Positions 17,901-25,135 of a stretch of 38,293 bases of DNA are shown here, piece by piece. Below the pieces are notes generated by a model. It was not told where the DNA came from. It saw only the letters and a list, made by a program, of their open reading frames with translations, and made no database searches. Numbering within the stretch: the first letter of the stretch is position 1; every line of letters starts with the position of its first letter. The translations under genes were made by a program, and so were the position numbers. Origin of the DNA: a virus; IMG/VR virus record IMGVR_UViG_3300032093_000365, positions 1 through 38,293 of that record; one strand, written 5' to 3'.

Positions 17901-20900
17901 CGAAGCGTTCCGCCAAGCGCTCGCAGAGATCGCCATTGAGCGCGCCATGCGTGGCGATATGGCCGACATGCCGGAGCCGGATGCGATCGGCCACGTTCCG
18001 GAAGCCGACATGATCCGCATCGAAGCGGCGCTCGACGCGCTTGGCATTGATGATCCTACGGTTCCGGACGTCGCACTTGCAATTTACGCGCGCCCTACTC
18101 CGGATATGGAGACGGAAGCGCGCGCACGTTTGCGCGGCGACACGACGGGCGACGCTCCGGCCACGCACGCCGAAGCGGTTGAACAGAACGCCAAGATTGA
18201 GATTTGGAACCCGCTCGACTTCGAGGATGAAGCCAAGCTGATCGCCGCAATCGAAAGCGCGACGATCCCGCAGCTTGATAAAATCCAGCGCATGTTTCCG
18301 GTGGGCGACGGCAATGCCCGCACGCGCGCCGAATTCCTTTCGCAGTTCACGCAAGAGTGGCGCGACACGAACGGCGTTCAACCGCCGCCGCCCGTCGTTC
18401 CGGTGAAGCGCCCCGCTCCGTCAACGTCAGAGGTGAATGAGTTCATCAAGCGCGCGGCTCGCTTCGTTGATCGCGAAGATGCAGTGCAGCGCTACGCCGA
18501 CGCGCGCGCCGATCTGATCGATGCAATCGATCGCATGGGCGACAAGGGTAAGAAGTGGTTGGAGCGCGCGATTGAAGACGCGCCGTTCGGCTCGCGCAAG
18601 AAGGTGCTTCGAGAGGTTGAGCGTGCGCGCTCCGGGCAGTTTGCTATCGGTGACGGTGCGTCGAAGCGCATATCCGATGCCGACCCGTCAAGTGTTGGAT
18701 ATGCATTCGATAGCTTTGATGCGCCTTGGGGTGTGTTCCAAGAGGCAATTGAAAAATTGCAGCGCGAGACGAATAGCCTCCCGGTTGGTGTTACCGAACC
18801 AATCGAAGCGATCCGCAAAATTCGCAGCGAAGAACTTGAAAACATCTCCACACTATCAGACGTCGTTGTTGCAAAGAAAGGCGAATGGCGCGCGCTACTC
18901 GAAGAGATCATTAATTCTGACCCCGATTGGTTCAAAGACAATTGGGATGAAGACTTAGACGCCATTCTCTCAAACTTCGATGATATGTTCGTCGGAGAAG
19001 ACGTCTCACTAGCGCTCAATGAACTCGGCGAAAACGCGTCGATGTGGTACGAAGATTTTCACGATCTTCTTAACCACATCGACAGCGAACGCGACACGCC
19101 CAACGAAAGCCTAGAGTGGCCCGAAGTCTCGGAGGAAATACGCGACCGCGCCGGCGCGCTTTGGAGTGACCTTCCGGATGAGGGGTCGAAATACCGCGAC
19201 CCTTACAGCGTCGTCGATGAGGTCGTTCCCCTTATCGCCAAGCTTCGCCGCAACATGGATGAGCTTTGGGATGAGTGGCAAAGCGAGCTAGGCGCTGACG
19301 TCGATGCGTCTAATCAGGAAGCGTTGAAGACGGCTGACGCCGCACTTGCCGATCTTATGGCGGCGTTCGACGGTGGCGAAGGCGAAGAGGGACTTCGCGC
19401 CTACTCACGCCCGCGCAACGTGCGCTTTGCGTCGGCCGATGCAGCGCCACGCGCGCCGAAGAACAGCGTCGCAAACGTCATGCGCCAATTGCAGCGCGAC
19501 TTCCCGCGCTACGGCAAGAAGTTATTGGAGCGCGGGCGTCTTACCGTTGTGCAGTCCGTCAGCGAATTGCCGGACAGCGGTCGCGGTTTCTATGCTCGCT
19601 TGTTCGATGCGGTGAAGGGGCCGGCAGAGCGTAGGCCCTTGGCCGATGCGCTCGAAAGCATTCGCATTTCAGAAGGCGAAGGGCTCGGGTTCACTGATAT
19701 CTATGCGTGGCGTTCGTCCACCGGTCGCGCAATGGCAGCGGAGATCGTGGCAATCGATCCGCGCGCGTCGGCCGTCGTGAACTTCGGCATCCTTAAACCG
19801 GGCGGCGTTCAAGTCATCGACGCGAAGGTCGGCGAAGGTCTGTCAAGTGCGATCGAAACTCTCTCGATGGCAACCGCCGCGATAGACCGCGACGCCGCGC
19901 AATTCTCGCGCCCGGTCTATCGCTTCGTTGGGCTGACGGAGAAGCATCGCTCCCTGTATTCACGCATGTTCGATGCAATCGATCCGCCAGCCGGCTACGT
20001 GAAAGTTCGCGTCGTCAGCAAGAAAGGTATGAGCGACGGCATCGCCGTTATCCGTAGCGACATTGCCGAGAAGAACGGCTTCGAGAGCGGCGGCGGCTAC
20101 AATCAGCAACAGCTTAACGCGTTGGCTCCGCAGACACGCACGCCACGCACGGCGGCGCTCGCGGATAAGCAACGCGCGCTGAATGATGCGCGCTTCGATC
20201 TAATCGAGAACGTCGAAAGCAAACTGCAATCGCCGCCGCGTCGTGGTGCATTCGCGCGAGCGAACGGGACGGTTGGTTACTCCGAAGGCGGGCAATCGTG
20301 GCTTGTCGCCGACAATCTCCCCCCTGAATTGGTGCGCGGCATTACGCTTCACGAGGTGGGCGAGCACGTTGGTATGCCGGAGATGCTTGGCCCCGAAGGC
20401 TATGATCGCTTCTTGATGGACGCGCGTAAACTTTACGAAGCCGGCGACGCGGACATTGTGTCGGGCTACAATATCGCAGTGAAGCGCGGCACTCCGGAAA
20501 GCCAAGTGTGGAGCGAGGCGGTGGCGTATGCCTTGACCTACGCCGATCCGGACCAAATGAGCGACGGCTTCCGTGGCTTCGTTATGCGCGTGATCAATTC
20601 GGTTCGCGCGTGGGCGTGGCGCACTCTGCCTTGGACGCGACACCTTGACCGCGCGCTGACGTTTGAAGATATGCAATTCCTCGCGATGGGCGCGCTACGT
20701 CACGCGGCGAACACCGAACCGCGCACGATAGACGTTCGCTCGATCCCGGTTCGCTTGCGCGACATGCTTCGCGACAAGCCGCGCATCCTTGCCGAAGCGG
20801 TCACAGAGGCGGAAAGCGGCTGGCTTCAAACGCGCGTCTATCTTGGCAAGAGCAAGCGCGCGCAAGACGGGCTAATGTTCACCACGCCGAACGTAAAGAA

Positions 20901-21216
20901 CGCTGGCCTTGCCGGCGACATTGAGGCGTATGAAGTGCGCGGCCCAATCTACGACGCGAGCGATACCCCGGTGCGGACGAAGGCTGACTTCGATAGCATC
21001 ATCGCCGCAGCGCAGCGCGACGGCGCGAACGGTGTTTACATTCGCGCCGTCGATGCTGGCGAGTTCGGACCGCAAGAACAAATCGTTATGTTCAACGGTG
21101 AAGCGGTGCGGCCGGCCGGTTCCGATCGCATCGACCCAAACAATCCAGCGAGCGTTGCGCGCGCCGAAGCGGAACGGCTAGATCGCGTTGTCACGATGTT
21201 GGAGCACTGCCGCTAA
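14986..21216 (+). CDS. Giant polyvalent internal virion protein with ART-like and ParB-like domains
   Basis: A 2076-residue protein, the longest in the window, in the slot of T7 gp16 and so probably injected with the DNA. About residues 388-490 form an ADP-ribosyltransferase-like domain (LYHGSSSG, then FFARDRERSQRYA, then GEDVIIFRPREV), similar to the ART domain of phage polyvalent proteins. About 583-715 form a ParB/DdrB-like domain with IADGHQRRALA, followed by a helical segment like a ParB helix-turn-helix. Near residue 1788 lies LHEVGEHVG, a metallopeptidase-like His-Glu-His motif with one more residue than the standard HExxH. Residues about 1944-2050 may be another small enzymatic or toxin-like domain. 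The segment 1220-1480 is acidic and Trp-rich. The overall plan matches polyvalent proteins thought to protect incoming DNA or modify host targets. Confidence 0.75.
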   Translation: MNGLQFTDRTEDEDVEQGSPPEAALSVNPRQIVTDALLRSSGNPALMVAGNPQLAYDQVTNFRYGRYRDNTRSNITALGDVYDDADDEVFRITGQRLGNPLVADGIGDYFNREILNTSGTGTDRYASAVNDPRMQWHAELARLAASDPRLAAIQERYGDRARVDALAAQLRRDVTDDYHRYLGDDNSVNQLVRGVLGAPGMIVGGLSSGSPEQIAQLASGGAARGMTLAERAISGALSNIVGQAVIEPVLIEDARRMGEEYSGEQIALDFIIAAGFGAAIDVAGGVLDAPGDAPPIEMDTPPLRARVASLQENIRRLNDGGDSAPVTVEGQTLTVVDQAEIDRLADQIFRLRQGETLPDVTPNDVTEGRNSARDADNTGGVQLPPSRPMTLYHGSSSGPFGEFNNVPTFFARDRERSQRYAEAGGSDYVREVTANLRIANREDARPFFKNGRYNQEAMRAAGFDGFSVGEDVIIFRPREVFPLTPKALDDVPGGDIQRALTGQAESLVVSAYSRDAATARTFPDPDVADPIALADYINAADRFINGESDQFPVEARPVRVAEEGEVSAARAAADDTPAPDPGTVETIRFNGQERQRTFMRFDPREIEADAETFQYKRSQGADGLTGVLEGVETFDPASAGKVKVFEYADGRRVIADGHQRRALARSAAQAGQANVWLDGYLYREADGWTTREVRNLAAQKNLRETPGDPIDTAQLLREAPELIDSSVPQRSRGFRVAAGISKLSDAAFAAVRAGVVDPNFAAAIGEIAGSRPEIHEPLITMFQQQPPRSVREASFIVHEAMQAEVFRSEAAQLSMFGDAPELSGMRERAEILRIAGNTLRNDKRLFDVAARNADVLESAGNIIRKEESARRADLAEALLRNLDMLATRPSAVSRLLREIADTAAREKIKPEIASDRFVAGLVDLLNERGLIGLMQERPPEVNPPRPINDPPQQRMQEHERAADLANAHDADGEAFRQALAEIAIERAMRGDMADMPEPDAIGHVPEADMIRIEAALDALGIDDPTVPDVALAIYARPTPDMETEARARLRGDTTGDAPATHAEAVEQNAKIEIWNPLDFEDEAKLIAAIESATIPQLDKIQRMFPVGDGNARTRAEFLSQFTQEWRDTNGVQPPPPVVPVKRPAPSTSEVNEFIKRAARFVDREDAVQRYADARADLIDAIDRMGDKGKKWLERAIEDAPFGSRKKVLREVERARSGQFAIGDGASKRISDADPSSVGYAFDSFDAPWGVFQEAIEKLQRETNSLPVGVTEPIEAIRKIRSEELENISTLSDVVVAKKGEWRALLEEIINSDPDWFKDNWDEDLDAILSNFDDMFVGEDVSLALNELGENASMWYEDFHDLLNHIDSERDTPNESLEWPEVSEEIRDRAGALWSDLPDEGSKYRDPYSVVDEVVPLIAKLRRNMDELWDEWQSELGADVDASNQEALKTADAALADLMAAFDGGEGEEGLRAYSRPRNVRFASADAAPRAPKNSVANVMRQLQRDFPRYGKKLLERGRLTVVQSVSELPDSGRGFYARLFDAVKGPAERRPLADALESIRISEGEGLGFTDIYAWRSSTGRAMAAEIVAIDPRASAVVNFGILKPGGVQVIDAKVGEGLSSAIETLSMATAAIDRDAAQFSRPVYRFVGLTEKHRSLYSRMFDAIDPPAGYVKVRVVSKKGMSDGIAVIRSDIAEKNGFESGGGYNQQQLNALAPQTRTPRTAALADKQRALNDARFDLIENVESKLQSPPRRGAFARANGTVGYSEGGQSWLVADNLPPELVRGITLHEVGEHVGMPEMLGPEGYDRFLMDARKLYEAGDADIVSGYNIAVKRGTPESQVWSEAVAYALTYADPDQMSDGFRGFVMRVINSVRAWAWRTLPWTRHLDRALTFEDMQFLAMGALRHAANTEPRTIDVRSIPVRLRDMLRDKPRILAEAVTEAESGWLQTRVYLGKSKRAQDGLMFTTPNVKNAGLAGDIEAYEVRGPIYDASDTPVRTKADFDSIIAAAQRDGANGVYIRAVDAGEFGPQEQIVMFNGEAVRPAGSDRIDPNNPASVARAEAERLDRVVTMLEHCR

Positions 21217-23831
21217 TGGCTATCATCAAATGCACACGAACCGCCGCAGCCGTGGGGCGATTGCACCAACAGGACCGCAAAGCGATGGAACGGCTATGGG
21301 CGAGAGAGTACGCCGCAGCCGCAGCGGCCGGCGGTGGCACGCCGCACGGCAATCTATCAGCGGAGAGAACAGCGAACCAAGCCGTTTTGAATGGAATGAT
21401 CGCGCTTGCGCAGCATCGCAAGATCGTCGCGCGCTTGCAGCAAGAGGCAATCGACCGCATCGACGCGGATATGGCGCGCTTCCGTAATCGCAAGGGCGAA
21501 GTCGATGTGGGCGAGTACGCGCTTCAATTGATCAACCGCGTTCACTTTCGCGCGCAAGCTTTGGCGAAGCTCGATCTCGCAGAACTTAGCGCGATGATGC
21601 ATGAGTTCCGAAAAACGCCGATTAGCGGCGTGCGTCACAATCGCGCGCGCATGGACTTGGTTGTTCGCGAGCTATTCGGTGAGAACACCGGAGACGCTAC
21701 AGCTAAGGCATTCGCCGACGCGTGGCGTCGTATCTCTGCCCGCAAGATTGATCAGTTCAATCAAGCCGGCGGCAATGTTTCGTTTCGCGCTGATTGGCAC
21801 TTGGCACAGACGCACGATGCAATACGCGTTGCTCGCGCCGGCATTGACGAATGGAAGAATTACATTCGCGCCCGCGTTGACATGGCGAAGATGACGAACC
21901 CTGAAACCGGGATGCCGTTCTCGGCGGTGGAGTTCGAAGACTTTCTTGACGAAGCTTGGACGTCGATCACATCGCAGGCGAGCAAAGAGAAGCCGACGAT
22001 GCAAGGCACATACGGGACGGCGACATGGCGTCGTCACGCCGACCCTCGCATGATCGTGTTCAAAGATGCGTCGTCATGGATGGAATATAGCAGTCGCTTT
22101 GGCTCGGGCGTGAACCCGTTCGAAGCGATGACGAGCTATCTTCGCACGATCAATCACGATCTAGCGGCGATGCAATACCTCGGGCCGCATTCAAACGGCA
22201 CGATCCGCTACCTCGCTGGCGACGGCGAGAACGTGGGAGGCATGATCCTTTATGAAGCGCAGCAAGCGGAAATGGGGAAGCCTTCGCTATTCCCGACGAT
22301 GGATGATATCGGCCGTAAGCTGACAACCGAAAGCCGATTGCAGTACGCGACCGACAAGTCAGTCGCCACACAACGCGCCTGGAATTACTTCGTTGGCGAA
22401 GCGCGACGCCCTCTCAACAAAGGTTGGGCTCACGTCGAAGGCACGATCAACAATCTTATGTATGCGAAGATGCTCGCGTTCACGCCGTTCCTTATCGGGA
22501 GTGACGTCGTGAACCAAGCGGCGACGCGCGCGTTCCGCTCGCTATCCGTGCAAGGCATGATGCGCGATCTCGTAAACGCGGTGAAGCTTTCGACCGATCC
22601 ACAAACGCTGGTTGAGCTTGGCGTTGAAATCGACGCGGGCTTATCTGTGATGAACGCCGAGGCGCGCGATCACGCGACGGTTCTCGGCTCGCCAATCTCG
22701 CAATACGTCACCGACCGCGCCCTCACCTACACCGGCCTTAAACCGATGACGATGGGCTTGCGCGCTATGTGGACGATGGGCGTGCTTCATGAGGTGACGC
22801 GCCACGCTAACACTGCATTCGACAAACTGCCGCCAGCGTTTCGCACAATGCTTGAACGCTACGATATCGACGCCGATGCATGGGCCATAATTCAAGCCGC
22901 GCCGCGCGTGAACCGCCGGGGTGTGAACGTGATCGGCCCTGGTGAAATCGCTGGCGTCTCGATAGTGAATTCAAACGTTCGCGCGCGCCCCGGATTAACG
23001 GAAGGCGAAGAGGTTTCAATCCGGCTTTTAACGCTGATCCAAGAGGAAGGCGAAGCGGCGACGATTAGCGGCACGCCACGTTCGGCGCGCGTGATCCCTT
23101 TCAAGCCGGGCTCTATCACCGGCACGGTACTGGGGTCGATCGCCAAACTCAAAACCTATTCGATCTCACACTTCCAACACCACGCGTATCGCGCGGCGGA
23201 AATCTTTCACGCCAACGGCAAAGGAACGCGCGGCTTCGCGGCCGGCGCAGGCTACTACCTTCTCGGGATGGTTATGCCGAGTATGGTTCTCGTGGGGCTT
23301 GGCGTCATCATCTCGGACGTGTTGCAAGGCAAGGAAGCGCCGGACGTTTCCGATCCGGAGTTCGTCAATCGCGTGTTCTGGAAATCCGTGTCGCTCGGCT
23401 TCTTTCACGATTACATTCGAGGGATGACCGATGCTGACACGACGGTTCAAGCGGCCGGCCAAGCCGGCGGACCTACCGTGTCGGCATTGCTCGACGTCGC
23501 CACGCTGGTCAAAGACGTCGGCACCGAAGCCGGGACCGCGCTATCCGGCGGCGAAGATGAAACACACACCGGCCGGCAAGCAATCCGCACGGTGAAGAAC
23601 TTCGTCCCGCGCCATTGGGCAACGGACACGGCGATGGAACGTCTGGTTTGGGACAACATGCAGCGTATGGTTGACCCCGAAGCCGAAGCCGATTTTGCGC
23701 GCCGCGCGCGCCGCGTTGAACAGGGCTATTGGTGGGGGCCGGGCGACGGCGCGGACATGGGTTCGCCGGACCTGGGAACCTTGGATATGGAGGATCAGGA
23801 TCAGGAGCTTTGGGGCTCGTGGGGCCGTTGA
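21216..23831 (+). CDS. Large internal virion / polyvalent-associated protein
   Basis: An 871-residue protein starting by TAATG overlap with the giant gene. It is helical and basic at the N-terminus and has a clear hydrophobic region at about residues 672-705 (AAGAGYYLLGMVMPSMVLVG) that should insert into a membrane. The segment after it (DYIRGMTDADTTVQAAGQ) resembles the membrane-proximal end of large phage ejection proteins. No catalytic motif is recognised. With the two preceding genes it forms the third big component of the ejection set and may form the inner-membrane pore. Residues 800-871 are acidic and contain Gly/Asp-rich repeats. Confidence 0.65.
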   Translation: MAIIKCTRTAAAVGRLHQQDRKAMERLWAREYAAAAAAGGGTPHGNLSAERTANQAVLNGMIALAQHRKIVARLQQEAIDRIDADMARFRNRKGEVDVGEYALQLINRVHFRAQALAKLDLAELSAMMHEFRKTPISGVRHNRARMDLVVRELFGENTGDATAKAFADAWRRISARKIDQFNQAGGNVSFRADWHLAQTHDAIRVARAGIDEWKNYIRARVDMAKMTNPETGMPFSAVEFEDFLDEAWTSITSQASKEKPTMQGTYGTATWRRHADPRMIVFKDASSWMEYSSRFGSGVNPFEAMTSYLRTINHDLAAMQYLGPHSNGTIRYLAGDGENVGGMILYEAQQAEMGKPSLFPTMDDIGRKLTTESRLQYATDKSVATQRAWNYFVGEARRPLNKGWAHVEGTINNLMYAKMLAFTPFLIGSDVVNQAATRAFRSLSVQGMMRDLVNAVKLSTDPQTLVELGVEIDAGLSVMNAEARDHATVLGSPISQYVTDRALTYTGLKPMTMGLRAMWTMGVLHEVTRHANTAFDKLPPAFRTMLERYDIDADAWAIIQAAPRVNRRGVNVIGPGEIAGVSIVNSNVRARPGLTEGEEVSIRLLTLIQEEGEAATISGTPRSARVIPFKPGSITGTVLGSIAKLKTYSISHFQHHAYRAAEIFHANGKGTRGFAAGAGYYLLGMVMPSMVLVGLGVIISDVLQGKEAPDVSDPEFVNRVFWKSVSLGFFHDYIRGMTDADTTVQAAGQAGGPTVSALLDVATLVKDVGTEAGTALSGGEDETHTGRQAIRTVKNFVPRHWATDTAMERLVWDNMQRMVDPEAEADFARRARRVEQGYWWGPGDGADMGSPDLGTLDMEDQDQELWGSWGR

Positions 23832-23873
23832 GTGCGTAGTGATCCACAACCTTTGATGAGATCAGGATTGCCC

Positions 23874-24098
23874 ATGAGCACCGAAGAACGACTTGCAGTC
23901 TTGGAAACCCAAGTGAAGGCGCTCGAAGCTGATCAGCACGAGACGCTTACATTGGTCCGCGAAATGCATACCAAGATGACGGTATCAAAGGGCGCGGTCA
24001 TGGGTGCGACGGCCGTGCTCGGTGGCGTCGTCGGCTTGATCGGCTTCTTCTTCAAGAATATTATGGGCTTCATCATTGGCCCGACGCCACATCCGTGA
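23874..24098 (+). CDS. XhlA-like holin-associated membrane protein
   Basis: A 74-residue protein. Residues 1-40 form a coiled coil (EERLAVLETQVKALEADQHE), then a Lys-containing turn, then one hydrophobic segment at about 43-68 (AVMGATAVLGGVVGLIGFFF). This is the layout of the hemolysin XhlA family, phage proteins that work with a holin. The ATG at 23874 was preferred over the upstream GTG at 23832 because AGGA lies just before it and the coil begins there. It starts the lysis group after the ejection genes. Confidence 0.68.
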   Translation: MSTEERLAVLETQVKALEADQHETLTLVREMHTKMTVSKGAVMGATAVLGGVVGLIGFFFKNIMGFIIGPTPHP

Positions 24099-24161
24099 TG
24101 GTGCGTTGAGGCGCTAGCACACAAAGCGGACTTTCCGATCTCCTCTGATCGGAGACCCTAA

Positions 24162-24626
24162 ATGAAAATCTCGAAGCCTTACTTGTTCGCATACGTGGCG
24201 ATTGCGGTCGCCCTGATTGCGACCCCCGCCCTCGGCGCGGTTGCGCCGGCCGCAGCCGATGACACGACCGTCAACCTCCCCTGGGGCCAGTACGTCGCCG
24301 AAGCGATCGTCGCCCTTGGTGCAGTCGCCGCCGGCCTTGTCGGCCACCTCACCGGCCTTCTGCCCGGCCCGGCGCGCTGGGCCGTCCAACTGACGAAGCT
24401 TGATCAGGTCGCGGCGAAGGCGATCTCGGCCGCAGCGTTCGACCTTGCCGAAGACATTCGAGCGCAAGGCTATTCGGTTGACGTGCGCAACGCGATGCTG
24501 GCGAAAGCCCTTCGCGTCTTCGAGGCAAACGCCGCCAGCCTCTACGCAAAGTATCAAGCGACGATCGCGCTGAAACTGAAAGCGCGTATCGAGGATTACA
24601 TTGCGAAGAAATCCACTTCGCAATAA
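24162..24626 (+). CDS. Exported or membrane protein of the lysis region
   Basis: A 154-residue protein with an N-terminal hydrophobic signal-like segment (residues 6-26, ending near ALGAVAPAAA) and a second hydrophobic segment at about 47-70 (VAEAIVALGAVAAGLVGHL). The rest is an amphipathic Ala/Lys/Glu helix. It lies between the XhlA-like gene and another small membrane protein, so a holin or holin-modulating role is likely but unproven. The last codons lie in a perfect hairpin (24601-24623, arms TTGCGAAG and CTTCGCAA). Confidence 0.6.
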   Translation: MKISKPYLFAYVAIAVALIATPALGAVAPAAADDTTVNLPWGQYVAEAIVALGAVAAGLVGHLTGLLPGPARWAVQLTKLDQVAAKAISAAAFDLAEDIRAQGYSVDVRNAMLAKALRVFEANAASLYAKYQATIALKLKARIEDYIAKKSTSQ

Positions 24627-24651
24627 GGCGGGCGCTGGGGCTTACGGCGAA

Positions 24652-24678
24652 GGGGCGGGGTTGATCCCCGCCCCTTTT
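24652..24678 (+). terminator. Intrinsic terminator
   Basis: Nine-base arms GGGGCGGGG (24652-24660) and CCCCGCCCC (24666-24674) pair perfectly around the loop TTGAT and are followed by TTTT. It follows the stop at 24626 and precedes the 24711 gene, which must be reached by readthrough or its own promoter. Confidence 0.9.
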
Positions 24679-24710
24679 GCGTTCTAGCGTCAGCGGGGCA
24701 AGGAGCGCCC

Positions 24711-24932
24711 ATGCTGATAGGTTTAATAGCCGGACTGTTGGCCCCCGATTGGCGGGGCCTTTTCTTTATCTGCCTCGCCGCGCCGGCCGTGCGGTTCGGC
24801 TTCTTCATTGCGGGCGGCGGGCAAGGCTTGTGGAACGATTACGCGGCCATGTTCATCGTGTCGTATGCGACGGCCTTGGTGGTCGCGGCCCTCACGTTCG
24901 GGATTAAGCGAAACGTGCGACCGCGAGCGTAA
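24711..24932 (+). CDS. Small membrane protein of the lysis/lysogeny boundary
   Basis: A 73-residue protein with two hydrophobic segments (about residues 1-27 and 45-65) separated by a short loop, the size and layout of a small holin or an inner-membrane phage accessory protein. AAGGAG lies seven bases upstream of the ATG. It is the last plus-strand gene before the attachment region and sits behind a strong terminator, so it may be expressed separately. Function unknown. Confidence 0.6.
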   Translation: MLIGLIAGLLAPDWRGLFFICLAAPAVRFGFFIAGGGQGLWNDYAAMFIVSYATALVVAALTFGIKRNVRPRA

Positions 24933-25134
24933 CCCGTTGATATTGCGTGATGCTATTTGAGATAGCCAAGTCGCGCGAAGCCAAGCGAAAACAATAACTT
25001 ACGGCTCGACGTCGTGTGATTAAGAGTCAGCTGCTCTACCAACTGAGCTAATCACCCTTTTGCTTTAATTCCAAACACTTAGGCTTGGAACGGAAAGCGA
25101 CCGTGCGACCGTGTAAGTTATGACCGTGCGACCG
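24933..25134. other. Non-coding attachment region
   Basis: About 200 bases without a gene, between the last late gene and the integrase. It contains a small palindrome GCTATTTGAGATAGC near 24952-24966, the tRNA-derived core (25017-25057), inverted copies of TAACTTA/TAAGTTA on either side, and the GACCGT repeats. This is the composition of an attP site with a core flanked by arm sites. Confidence 0.65.
25017..25057 (-). other. attP: attP core candidate: 5' half of a tRNA-Lys gene
   Basis: Reading the minus strand from 25057, the acceptor 5' strand GGGTGAT, TA, the D arm (GCTC AGTTGGTA GAGC), and the anticodon stem-loop GCTGA-CTCTTAA-TCA (anticodon CTT) match a bacterial tRNA-Lys. Identity ends after about 41 bases; the variable and T arms are missing. 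Such a truncated tRNA beside an integrase gene is the normal sign of an attachment core. It is on the same strand as int, with its 5' end facing the integrase. Confidence 0.8.
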
Positions 25135-25135
25135 T
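25099..25135. repeat. Tandem GACCGTGCGACCGT repeats, probable integrase arm sites
   Basis: A 14-base sequence occurs twice, at 25099-25112 and 25122-25135, spaced 23 bases start to start, and each copy itself contains two GACCGT hexamers. They lie between the attP core and the integrase stop codon, where tyrosine integrases usually have arm-type binding sites. Confidence 0.55.

Noticed and set aside
17028-18047. Open frame of 339 codons opposite the polyvalent gene
   Set aside because: Ser/Arg/Ala-rich low-complexity product with no ribosome site; a shadow of the coding strand.
25017-25057. A complete phage tRNA gene
   Set aside because: Only the first 41 bases match; the variable and T arms and 3' acceptor strand are absent.
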